NCBI RefSeq assembly: GCF_003351025.1
Contig: NZ_QPCG01000002.1
Location: 310,001-374,000, forward strand
Source of the DNA: Mucilaginibacter endophyticus
Lineage (GTDB): Bacteria; Bacteroidota; Bacteroidia; Sphingobacteriales; Sphingobacteriaceae
Length of the DNA stretch: 64,000 nt
Direction: 5' to 3'
A program made the position numbers and the translations under genes. Under the pieces are notes generated by a model. That model did no database searches, was not told the DNA's origin, and saw only the letters and a program-made list of their open reading frames with translations. Below are positions 27,128-34,876 of the stretch, piece after piece. Positions within the stretch are counted from its first letter, which is position 1; each line of letters opens with the position of its first letter.

Positions 27128-27553
27128 ATGGACAGAAAAGAATTTCTTTCAACGATTGGAATTACGGCCGCTTCATTTGCGTTGATCAATTGCATCGGTT
27201 GCAGTAAAAAGTCAGATAGCGCATCCGGCAGTGTTACCGGGCCGACGGGCGTTGATTTTACACTTGATCTCAGCCTTTCTTCAAATTCGGCGTTACTGAG
27301 CAATGGTGGTTACCTCGCTTCAAACGGCGTAATTGTAGCAAAGACTACGGCTGGCGCTTACATTGCTGTTCAGCAATCCTGCACGCACGAAAGTTACCCG
27401 CTCATTTACCAGGGTAGTAGTCAGCAGTTTTATTGTAACAATCATGGCTCCGCGTTTACTGAAGCAGGAGTTGTTAAAAATTCGCCGGCGAACCGTAACC
27501 TAACTGTTTATAAAACAACACTAAAAGGTACATCTTTGAGGGTATTCTCTTAA
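27128..27553 (+). CDS. Rieske [2Fe-2S] lipoprotein
   Basis: 141 residues from ATG 27128; the in-frame ATG at 27077 would bury the leader. The leader MDRKEFLSTIGITAASFALINC is Tat- or Sec-like with a lipobox Cys. The Rieske ligands are visible as CTHE and CNNHGSAF, giving the C-x-H...C-x-x-H pattern. It starts an operon with thioredoxin, ApbE, DUF4266 and DUF3570 genes, pointing to periplasmic electron transfer. Confidence 0.85.
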   Translation: MDRKEFLSTIGITAASFALINCIGCSKKSDSASGSVTGPTGVDFTLDLSLSSNSALLSNGGYLASNGVIVAKTTAGAYIAVQQSCTHESYPLIYQGSSQQFYCNNHGSAFTEAGVVKNSPANRNLTVYKTTLKGTSLRVFS

Positions 27554-27565
27554 AAAAAAGTTAAA

Positions 27566-28003
27566 ATGAAATTACTGATCTTCACATTTTTTTTATTTGT
27601 GGCTAAGCCGGTTACCTGGCTTGGCGATTTCAACAAGGCCCAGGCCGAAGCTTCTGCATCACATAAACTGATTGTTATAAACTTTTCCGGTTCGGACTGG
27701 TGCGGCCCCTGCATCCGGTTACGAAAAGAGATACTGGAATCGGATAAATTCAATGATTTTGCTGCTGATAAACTTGTTTTAGTGCGGGCCGATTTTCCTC
27801 GGCAAAAGAAAAATCAATTGAGTAAAGAGCAGGTTAAACTGAACGAGGCACTTGCGGACAAATACAACCCCGATGGTAAATTTCCTTTTACTCTGCTTGT
27901 TGATGAGCATGGTAAAGTGTTAACAGAGTGGGACGGGTATCCAAATGAATCCACCGATCAGTTTATTGATCAGATCAAAGCCTTTACAAATGACAGCCAT
28001 TGA
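27566..28003 (+). CDS. Periplasmic thioredoxin-like protein
   Basis: 145 residues with an N-terminal signal (MKLLIFTFFLFVAKPVTWL) and the redox motif SDWCGPCIRL. A longer loop follows the motif (RADFPRQKKNQLSKEQ), as in the thioredoxin_7/DsbD-gamma-like group. It is 12 bp after the Rieske gene, and the ApbE gene overlaps its end. It may keep Cys residues reduced in the neighbouring Cys-rich DUF4266 protein. Confidence 0.85.
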   Translation: MKLLIFTFFLFVAKPVTWLGDFNKAQAEASASHKLIVINFSGSDWCGPCIRLRKEILESDKFNDFAADKLVLVRADFPRQKKNQLSKEQVKLNEALADKYNPDGKFPFTLLVDEHGKVLTEWDGYPNESTDQFIDQIKAFTNDSH

Positions 28004-28937
28004 AATAGTGCCAACCGTTTATAAACGCGTTCTGAAATTGATGGGCAACCGTTTTGAAATAAGCGTAGTAAGCGATTATGAGAGCTGGGCGTCAAGTCGT
28101 ATCGATTTGGCTGTAGCAGAAATAAGCCGGATAGAAAAATTACTTACCACCTTTAACGACGATAGCCAAACCAACCAGATTAATGCTGCTGCCGGTATAA
28201 AGCCGGTAAGAGTGGATCAGGAGGTTTTTCAGCTTATTCAACGCTCGCTCAAAATATCCGCGATTACGCAGGGGGCATTTGATATTACCTACGGATCAAT
28301 TGATAAAAGCCTGTGGAACTTTGATATAAACATGAAAAGTTTGCCCGATGCCGAAACCGCGCGTAATGCTGTACGACTGATCAATTACAAAAACGTGATC
28401 ATGGATCCTGAACACCTAACAGTTATGCTTAAAGAAAAAGGTATGCGCATAGGTTTTGGCGGGATAGGGAAGGGATATGCTGCCGACCGGGCAAAAGCCA
28501 TTTTACAGCAAAACGGCGTAAACAGTGGCATAGTAAATGCAGCCGGCGACCTAACCACCTGGGGAACACAGCCCAACGGTAAGCCATGGACTATAGCCAT
28601 AGCCGATCCAAACAGGCAATTGACCCCGTTTTCAACACTTAATATTAGCGATATGGCTATCGCTACATCCGGCAACTATGAAAAATATGCAGTAATAGAG
28701 GGTAAAAAATATTCCCATACCATTGATCCTAAAACGGGTTTGCCGGTAAGCGGAATCAAAAGCGTGAGCATTGTTTGTCCAAGCGCGGAATTTGCCGATG
28801 CTATGGCCACCCCCGTAACCGTAATGGGTATCAGGGTGGGCCTGGATTTGGTAAATCAGCTAAAGCAACTTGCCTGTGTGATCATCGATGACAATAACCG
28901 CCTTTACACATCCAGGAATATTAACGTTAAAAATTAA
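27990..28937 (+). CDS. apbE: FAD:protein FMN transferase
   Basis: 315 residues from ATG 27990, overlapping the thioredoxin gene by 14 bp (an upstream ATG at 27945 overlaps more). ApbE features include MGNRFEISVV, a GIGKGYAADRAKAIL segment, NAAGDLTTWG and SHTIDPKTGLP. The enzyme moves FMN from FAD onto a Thr/Ser of a target protein in the periplasm. No classical signal is seen at this start. No neighbour shows the usual D-x-x-[ST]-G-A-[ST] acceptor, so the target is unclear. Confidence 0.9.
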   Translation: MTAIEIVPTVYKRVLKLMGNRFEISVVSDYESWASSRIDLAVAEISRIEKLLTTFNDDSQTNQINAAAGIKPVRVDQEVFQLIQRSLKISAITQGAFDITYGSIDKSLWNFDINMKSLPDAETARNAVRLINYKNVIMDPEHLTVMLKEKGMRIGFGGIGKGYAADRAKAILQQNGVNSGIVNAAGDLTTWGTQPNGKPWTIAIADPNRQLTPFSTLNISDMAIATSGNYEKYAVIEGKKYSHTIDPKTGLPVSGIKSVSIVCPSAEFADAMATPVTVMGIRVGLDLVNQLKQLACVIIDDNNRLYTSRNINVKN

Positions 28938-28940
28938 TAC

Positions 28941-29168
28941 ATGAAAAAAGTACCCCTAATTAAATTAATGCTTATCGGCGGCTTGCCGGCACTTGGGATG
29001 TCTTCTTGTATGTCGGTAAAGGCATATCAGAAAAACCGCCTTAACGACGCGGAGATGGAGTTATCAGCCCGTAAATCGCAAAAATTTGAGCAAAGTTTTC
29101 AATTATACCGTGAAGGCGGCTCAGGTGCAAACGGTGGAAAAAGCGGCGGTGGCTGCGGATGTAATTAA
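28941..29168 (+). CDS. DUF4266 small lipoprotein
   Basis: 75 residues. A lipoprotein leader (lipobox at SSC) precedes MSVKAYQKNRLNDAEMEL, typical of DUF4266, and a Gly-rich tail ending GGGCGCN. Such proteins are found next to ApbE and DUF3570 genes. The two tail Cys may bind metal or be redox-active. The gene is 3 bp after apbE. Confidence 0.8.
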   Translation: MKKVPLIKLMLIGGLPALGMSSCMSVKAYQKNRLNDAEMELSARKSQKFEQSFQLYREGGSGANGGKSGGGCGCN

Positions 29169-29182
29169 AACGGCTGCCGGAA

Positions 29183-30406
29183 ATGAGAAAAATATATTTA
29201 TGCGTTGCCGCTTTGTATTTAGGAATAGTTGCCGCGCATGCGCAAACTAAAACCTTACCCGTTAAAGATAGCAGCAATTACCAGGCACGTAAACTAAAAA
29301 TCGATGAAATTAACATCGTATCAGCTTATTACCACCAGGATGGCAACAACTCTGCTGTTACAGGAGGTATTGGTACCGAAAAGCTGACTGATTTTGCTAA
29401 TACCTTTGATCTGCAATTATCAAAATATGGTATAGGAGGAAATAAGCACACTTTTACTTTTGAACTGGGTGTTGACCATTATACGTCGGCCTCTTCAGAT
29501 AAGATCGATCCTTATAGCGTTTCTTCGGCATCCAGGCAGGACACCCGTGTTTATCCCTCACTAAATTGGACGGTATCTAACGATAAAACGGGAAACGCAT
29601 TTGGATTAACCGGATCTTATTCACACGAATTTGACTACCAGTCTTTTGGCGGGGGAATTAATCTGACCCGAGTATCGAAAGATAAAAATACGCAGTTTGA
29701 TTTTAAAGGACAGGTGTTCCTTGATACCTGGAAAGTTATATTGCCGGTTGAATTACGACCGCCTGGATATGGATCAGGGTCAGACAGGGATGGACGGGGT
29801 AACGTGGACCATAGTCCCCGCAATTCATTTAGTACATCATTTTCAATTTCGCAGGTGCTGAGCACGCGTTTACAGGCTTTGTTTATTATCGAGCCGTCCT
29901 ACCAGCATGGTTTATTGGCAACAAAATATCAACGTGATTATTTTACCGATGGATCTGAAAGGGTTGAAAACCTGCCGGGCAGCCGTTATAAACTTCCCAT
30001 TGCGGTAAGGTTCAATTATTTCCTGGACGACCATTTTGTGATCAGAACGTTTTACAGGTATTACATGGACAATTGGGGGATCCGGGCGCACACAGCCGAA
30101 TTGGAGATACCCATAAAGCTAACCTCTTTTGTATCGGTAAGTCCTTACTACCGGTATAATAATCAGCAAGGAACACGCTATTTTGCACCTTATGGGCAAC
30201 ATGATCCAACTGCTGTATATTATACCAGCGATTACGACTTGTCAACCCTCCATAGTAATTTTGTTGGTGCCAATATCAGGTTATCACCACCAACTGGTGT
30301 ATTTGGATGGCAGCATTTCAATTCGCTGGAGATCAGGGCAGGACATTATATGCGCTCAACGGGCTTAAACTCAAATATTGTAACTTTAGCAATGAAGTTT
30401 AAATAA
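29183..30406 (+). CDS. DUF3570 outer-membrane beta-barrel protein
   Basis: 407 residues with a signal peptide ending AAHAQT. The body is rich in alternating aromatic strands, and the ending MRSTGLNSNIVTLAMKFK is outer-membrane-barrel-like. DUF3570 proteins occur together with DUF4266, ApbE and thioredoxin genes. It may be an outer-membrane channel or electron-transfer conduit; function is not established. Confidence 0.82.
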   Translation: MRKIYLCVAALYLGIVAAHAQTKTLPVKDSSNYQARKLKIDEINIVSAYYHQDGNNSAVTGGIGTEKLTDFANTFDLQLSKYGIGGNKHTFTFELGVDHYTSASSDKIDPYSVSSASRQDTRVYPSLNWTVSNDKTGNAFGLTGSYSHEFDYQSFGGGINLTRVSKDKNTQFDFKGQVFLDTWKVILPVELRPPGYGSGSDRDGRGNVDHSPRNSFSTSFSISQVLSTRLQALFIIEPSYQHGLLATKYQRDYFTDGSERVENLPGSRYKLPIAVRFNYFLDDHFVIRTFYRYYMDNWGIRAHTAELEIPIKLTSFVSVSPYYRYNNQQGTRYFAPYGQHDPTAVYYTSDYDLSTLHSNFVGANIRLSPPTGVFGWQHFNSLEIRAGHYMRSTGLNSNIVTLAMKFK

Positions 30407-30412
30407 ATTATT

Positions 30413-31102
30413 ATGCATCGCGAACATCATGTAACAAGTTCAGAAACCATCAGGGATATCGTTATCGGTATGTCTGATGGTTTAACTGTACCTTTTGCAC
30501 TGGCGGCGGGGCTAAGTGGGGCGGTAAGTTCGTCAACGCTGGTGGTTACGGCGGGGATTGCCGAAATAGTGGCCGGATCTATTGCCATGGGTTTGGGCGG
30601 ATATCTTGCCGGACGAACAGAAGTTGACCACTATCAATCTGAGTTGAAGCGTGAATACGATGAAGTTGAGAACGTGCCTGATCAGGAAAAGGCAGAAGTA
30701 AAAAAAGTATTTGCAAGCTTCGGTCTTTCAAAGCATCTTCAGGATGAGATTGCAGATGAACTGGCGAAAGATAAGACCCAATGGGTTGAATTTATGATGC
30801 GTTATGAACTGGGCCTGGAAGAACCTGATGCAAACCGCGCAACCCAAAGTGCCATCACCATAGGCATTTCCTATATAGTAGGAGGTATCATCCCGCTTTC
30901 GCCCTATATTATTATTCATGAGGCGCAAGAGGCTCTTTATTACTCATGCGGGGTAACGATAATTTGCTTGTTTATTTTTGGCTATTTTAAAAGTAAAATG
31001 ACCGGCCAGCCTGCGTTAAGCGGCGCATTAAAAGTAGTAATTATTGGGGCTCTTGCCGCGGGGGCCGCATTTATTATGGCAAAGCTGATTACCGGAAAAT
31101 AA
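30413..31102 (+). CDS. VIT1/CCC1-family iron/manganese transporter
   Basis: 229 residues. The N-terminus ETIRDIVIGMSDGLTVPFALAAGLSGA is the VIT first helix. An acidic stretch between helices 2 and 3 (EYDEVENVPDQEKAEVKK) is the usual metal-binding domain, and five hydrophobic helices follow overall. The family moves Fe2+ or Mn2+ out of the cytoplasm. It sits 6 bp after the DUF3570 gene, so it joins the same operon. Confidence 0.88.
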   Translation: MHREHHVTSSETIRDIVIGMSDGLTVPFALAAGLSGAVSSSTLVVTAGIAEIVAGSIAMGLGGYLAGRTEVDHYQSELKREYDEVENVPDQEKAEVKKVFASFGLSKHLQDEIADELAKDKTQWVEFMMRYELGLEEPDANRATQSAITIGISYIVGGIIPLSPYIIIHEAQEALYYSCGVTIICLFIFGYFKSKMTGQPALSGALKVVIIGALAAGAAFIMAKLITGK

Positions 31103-31105
31103 TGT

Positions 31106-31768
31106 TTATTTATTATTACCGCCGTTTATCATGTCTGAAACAATGCCCTTATCATCATTCCTTTCAGCCAAAAATACGCCAGCCAAATGCACAAGTATAA
31201 ATGCGATAATCAGGTACATGCAAAATCCGTGAACTTCTTTAACACTATGCCTGATAGATTTAAATGGTGCTAACAGATCTTCAAATGCCAGGAATAAACC
31301 CGTTAGGGCCATTATAATAAGTAAGATATAGAATAACGCATAAATGGCTTTCACTGTAAGCTCATGTTTGGCAAGTTCACGCTCTTTTTTTGTGGAATGA
31401 AACTGACGGTAAAGATATTTTATCTGGCGGGTGAATTTTTGATCAGTTAGTTGAAAAAACTCCAGGATAAGCCTGAATAGCAATAGCGCCACTAATACAT
31501 AACCAAACCAGGTATGTATGCTCCAGACACTATCTCCGAGTGTGTGCGCAACAGAGCCCGATTGATCGTCGGTTACGGTGGCACCCTGGGCTTTCAGTTG
31601 CGTTTTAATTATTTTTGTTATAGTCCTTTTGTCGGTGATAGTAGAATTGATCAAAACGGTAATTAATGAACCGCTGATAACGATTGTGTTTGCCCAATGC
31701 CAAAAACGCAAAGGGGCCGAGTATACCCGATGGATAAGGCTCTCATGATTAGGTTGGATTATTGCCAT
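31106..31768 (-). CDS. b-type cytochrome (cytochrome b561-like)
   Basis: 220 residues with four membrane helices. His residues suited to two hemes are present: HRVYSAPLRFWHWAN, WSIHTWFGY, VHGFCMYLIIAFILVHLAG. It resembles the b-subunit of Ni/Fe hydrogenase or the PepSY/DUF4405 type. It would pass quinol electrons to periplasmic proteins, fitting the redox operon it converges with (gap 3 bp). Confidence 0.85.
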   Translation of the reverse strand: MAIIQPNHESLIHRVYSAPLRFWHWANTIVISGSLITVLINSTITDKRTITKIIKTQLKAQGATVTDDQSGSVAHTLGDSVWSIHTWFGYVLVALLLFRLILEFFQLTDQKFTRQIKYLYRQFHSTKKERELAKHELTVKAIYALFYILLIIMALTGLFLAFEDLLAPFKSIRHSVKEVHGFCMYLIIAFILVHLAGVFLAERNDDKGIVSDMINGGNNK

Positions 31769-31906
31769 AGTTTTTTGACTGGAACAGGATTTGTTATATC
31801 CTCATTTAAAATGTTTGTAAATTAACTGATGATTTTGAAGCAAGTCTGTAGTTTGTGACACTTCAGCTTCTCTTCAGTTTCCATATTTAAATTTGATCAA
31901 AAAGCT

Positions 31907-32581
31907 TTGAAAATCCTGGTAATAGAAGACGAGCAAGGTTTACGCGAAAACATCACAAGTTATTTGAATGTAGATGGCAATATCTGTGAAAGCTGTAGCA
32001 CATTAACTATGTCACTGCAAAAACTTTCTGACTATGACTATGACTGTGTCTTGCTCGATATTGGCTTGCCCGATGGAGAAGGCTTTGGCGTGCTTGAATA
32101 CCTGAGCATCAAACAAAAAACCGAAGCTGTTTTGATCATCTCGGCCCGAAACTCGCTCGATGATAAATTAAAAGGGCTTAACATCGGCGCCGACGATTAC
32201 CTGACAAAACCCTTTCATTTAGCCGAGTTAAAAGCCCGGTTGATGGCTGTGTACCGCCGAAAAGCTTTCAATACAAGTAATAAATTGGTTTTCAATGAAA
32301 TTTCTGTTGATATGCAGGGACGTACAGTTGAAATTAATCAAACCCCGATTATCCTGACCAGGAAAGAGTATGATATGTTACTTTATTTCATGGCCAACAA
32401 AGGAAAAGTAATCTCCAAAAATGCCATTGCCGAACACCTTTGGGGAGATGAAATGGATATGTATGATAGTTTTGATTTTATATACACGCATATAAAAAAT
32501 CTCAGACGGAAAATTCTGGAGGTTGGAGGGAGGGATTATTTGACATCTATATATGGTATGGGTTATAAATTTACCGATTGA
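31907..32581 (+). CDS. OmpR-family response regulator
   Basis: 224 residues. The start is TTG 31907; it lies directly before the first REC strand (KILVIEDE) and there is no nearby ATG. The phospho-acceptor Asp is in CVLLDIGLPDG, with Lys in TKPF. The C-terminal winged helix (about residues 130-222) has LTRKEYDMLLYFM and YGMGYKF. It overlaps the following kinase start (TGATG), so the two are translationally coupled. Confidence 0.92.
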   Translation: MKILVIEDEQGLRENITSYLNVDGNICESCSTLTMSLQKLSDYDYDCVLLDIGLPDGEGFGVLEYLSIKQKTEAVLIISARNSLDDKLKGLNIGADDYLTKPFHLAELKARLMAVYRRKAFNTSNKLVFNEISVDMQGRTVEINQTPIILTRKEYDMLLYFMANKGKVISKNAIAEHLWGDEMDMYDSFDFIYTHIKNLRRKILEVGGRDYLTSIYGMGYKFTD

Positions 32582-33831
32582 TGAAGCTGTCACAGCATTA
32601 TACCCGGACGAGTGTTTATGCCACGCTGACTGTTTTAGTGATAGGAGCAGTTATTTACTACTTTGCCATTAATTACATTGGCACACAGCAACTTGACCGG
32701 GCGCTGCAACAGCAGTTAACGGAGGCAGAAGAGTATATCAGGAGCAACGATGGCAACCCGCAGCTATATGACCTTGACCGTGATCATGCCGTGTTTGTTA
32801 AAACTAATAGACAACTGTTACTGAAGCGTTTTTTTGATACAACGTATTTTAATCCAAAAGAACAACGAAGCGAAGCAGGCAGGGCGGTAGAAGACCTGGT
32901 AAAACAAAAAGATAGTAATTACAAGGTTGTGATCACTGTTTCGCGGGCAGGGCAAAAAAATCTTATCGAGCTTATTTCTATCATTACGCTTGCATTGCTG
33001 GCCGGTTTACTTGCAGTACTTTTTGTTATCAATAAATACATGTTAAATGGCCTTTGGAAACCCTTTCAACTCACCTTGAATGAAATCAAACAGTTTAATA
33101 TCGCCGACGTTAACCAATTTAAAGGCAAACCAAGTAAAGTTGACGAGTTTACAGAGCTTAATGGAGCTATAAGAGAAATGTCTTTAAGGGTAACCCATGA
33201 TTATCTTAACCTGAAACAATTTACCGAAAACGCATCACATGAAATGATGACCCCGCTGGCTGTTGTTACTACTAAACTGGATACCCTTATACAGGATGAA
33301 ACATTAAGTGCAGAGCAGTTAGGACAAATAGCCGGCATTTATAGCTCAGTAAATAAGTCCAGTCGGCTTAATCAGTCGTTATTGCTATTGGCTAAATTAG
33401 AAAATAAACTGGTTACTGAAGAGGAACCAATTAGCCTTGAAACGGTGATTGAAACTAAAATACTCCAGTTTCAAGAGCTTATTGAAAAAAAAGAACTTAC
33501 CATCCGGCATACCCTTTACCCCAGGCAAATAGTGGCCAGTAAATACCTTGTTGATATTTTATTGAATAACTTTTTCAGTAATGCGATCCGGCACAATCTG
33601 CCAGGTGGATTCATAATCATTGATCTTAATTTCGACCAGTTATCTATAAAAAACACCGGGGCCGCAAATACATTAAACGGGCAGCAAATTTTTGAGCGTT
33701 TTCAAAAAGGCAAGGACTCGCAGGGTGCCGGATTAGGCTTAACATTGGTTAAAAATATCTGCCAGTTATATGGCTATACCATTCAGTATGAGTACGAGAC
33801 CGGCTGGCATAAATTTGTTGTTACTTTTTAA
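32581..33831 (+). CDS. Membrane sensor histidine kinase
   Basis: 416 residues from ATG 32581 (TTG 32578 also possible). Two membrane helices near residues 12-32 and 135-158 flank a short periplasmic sensor. A HAMP-like linker precedes the phospho-acceptor His in ASHEMMTPLAV, and the ATPase domain has NNFFSNAIRHN and GAGLGLTLVKNI. It partners the OmpR regulator directly upstream. It may control the redox operon or the barrel gene next to it; the signal is unknown. Confidence 0.9.
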   Translation: MKLSQHYTRTSVYATLTVLVIGAVIYYFAINYIGTQQLDRALQQQLTEAEEYIRSNDGNPQLYDLDRDHAVFVKTNRQLLLKRFFDTTYFNPKEQRSEAGRAVEDLVKQKDSNYKVVITVSRAGQKNLIELISIITLALLAGLLAVLFVINKYMLNGLWKPFQLTLNEIKQFNIADVNQFKGKPSKVDEFTELNGAIREMSLRVTHDYLNLKQFTENASHEMMTPLAVVTTKLDTLIQDETLSAEQLGQIAGIYSSVNKSSRLNQSLLLLAKLENKLVTEEEPISLETVIETKILQFQELIEKKELTIRHTLYPRQIVASKYLVDILLNNFFSNAIRHNLPGGFIIIDLNFDQLSIKNTGAANTLNGQQIFERFQKGKDSQGAGLGLTLVKNICQLYGYTIQYEYETGWHKFVVTF

Positions 33832-33947
33832 GCCCGTCGCTGTTTTGTCACTTTTTTTATACACAAGGATCAACTACAATTTTGCTTCAGATTACCGCAA
33901 TAGCTTAGCACGAATACAATTTGTATACGTTTTAAAGCTCAATATCG

Positions 33948-34706
33948 ATGAAATACGTTTGCTTGCTGATCCTTACATTTTGCGTCCTCAAGCTAAAAGC
34001 ACAGGATAATTATGAGATTTAGGTTTATGGCTCAGAAACTGTTGAAAAAGGTAGAACAATGGTTGAGCTTCACAGCAATTATACAATAAGCGGTAGTAAA
34101 ACGGTAGGTAACGGCGAGCTTCCAACAAATCATGTTGAACATGAAACTATTGAGATTACTCATGGTTGGACAACATGGTTTGAAACCGGGTTCTACTTTT
34201 TTAATTCAATTGGTGACGGTGTCCGCACCGCTTATGTTGGTTCTCATATAAGGCCCAGGGTAGCAGCACCGGAAAGCTGGAATTGGCCTTTAGGAGTAAG
34301 TATCTCAACCGAGTTCGGCTTCCAAAAAGCTGCATTTTCTGCCAATACATCCACGCTGGAAATCAGGCCAATCGTAGATAAAAAATGGAATAAGTTATAT
34401 ATATCCGTGAATCCTACACTGGAAAAGAGTTTCAAGGGGCCTGATCAAAACCGCGGGTTTACCTTTTCACCAAATGTTAAAGGCAGTTATGATGTAACAA
34501 AAGTTGTTGCACTTGGGCTGGAATACTATGGCAGTACAGGTCCATTTTTTCATTATGACCCAATTAAGCAACAGGACCACCAATTGTTTGTTGCAACCGA
34601 CCTGAATGTAGATCCTAAATGGGAGTTTAACGGCGGGGTAGGGTATGGTTTTACGTCAAATTCAGACAGGGCTATTTTGAAGATCATTGTAGGTCGCCGG
34701 TTTTAA
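33948..34706 (+). pseudogene. Outer-membrane beta-barrel-like protein interrupted by an amber codon
   Basis: ATG 33948 begins a clear signal peptide (MKYVCLLILTFCVLKLKAQ) and mature start DNYEI, then a TAG at 34020-34022. The same frame continues without a break as VYGSETVEKGRTMVELHSNYTISG to a stop at 34706. The likely ancestral codon is CAG (Gln). The rest has aromatic beta-strand pattern and C-terminal YGFTSNSDRAILKIIVGRRF, like a transport or efflux-associated barrel. An internal ATG at 34059 would yield a signal-less protein. Readthrough or sequencing error are alternatives. Confidence 0.75.
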
Positions 34707-34777
34707 TAGAATTTTAAAGCGTACAGAATTAACCCGGAGATCAACGCGTATTCTTTTATACTGAGTTGATCAAATAA

Positions 34778-34789
34778 TGACGCAGATCA
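34778..34789 (+). promoter_or_regulatory. FNR-type box (upstream) of mgtA
   Basis: TGACGCAGATCA fits the consensus, 22 bp (centre to centre) upstream of the promoter-spaced box. Confidence 0.55.
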
Positions 34790-34799
34790 TTTGTTGTGT

Positions 34800-34842
34800 T
34801 GATGCGGGTCAACATAATATCCGGCGATATGGGCTTAATTTG
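34800..34842 (+). promoter_or_regulatory. FNR-type box with -7 element for mgtA
   Basis: TTGATGCGGGTCAA (core 34800-34811) matches the classical FNR consensus including both outer bases. The -7 element TTAATTTG (34835-34842) ends 36.5 nt from the centre. Confidence 0.7.
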
Positions 34843-34876
34843 ATAGGTATTTCCAAAACCTCTTCGGCCCAAACCA

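Noticed and set aside
33770..34009. A 79-residue frame overlapping the kinase end
   Set aside because: It is out of frame with both the kinase and the barrel gene and has no protein-like features.
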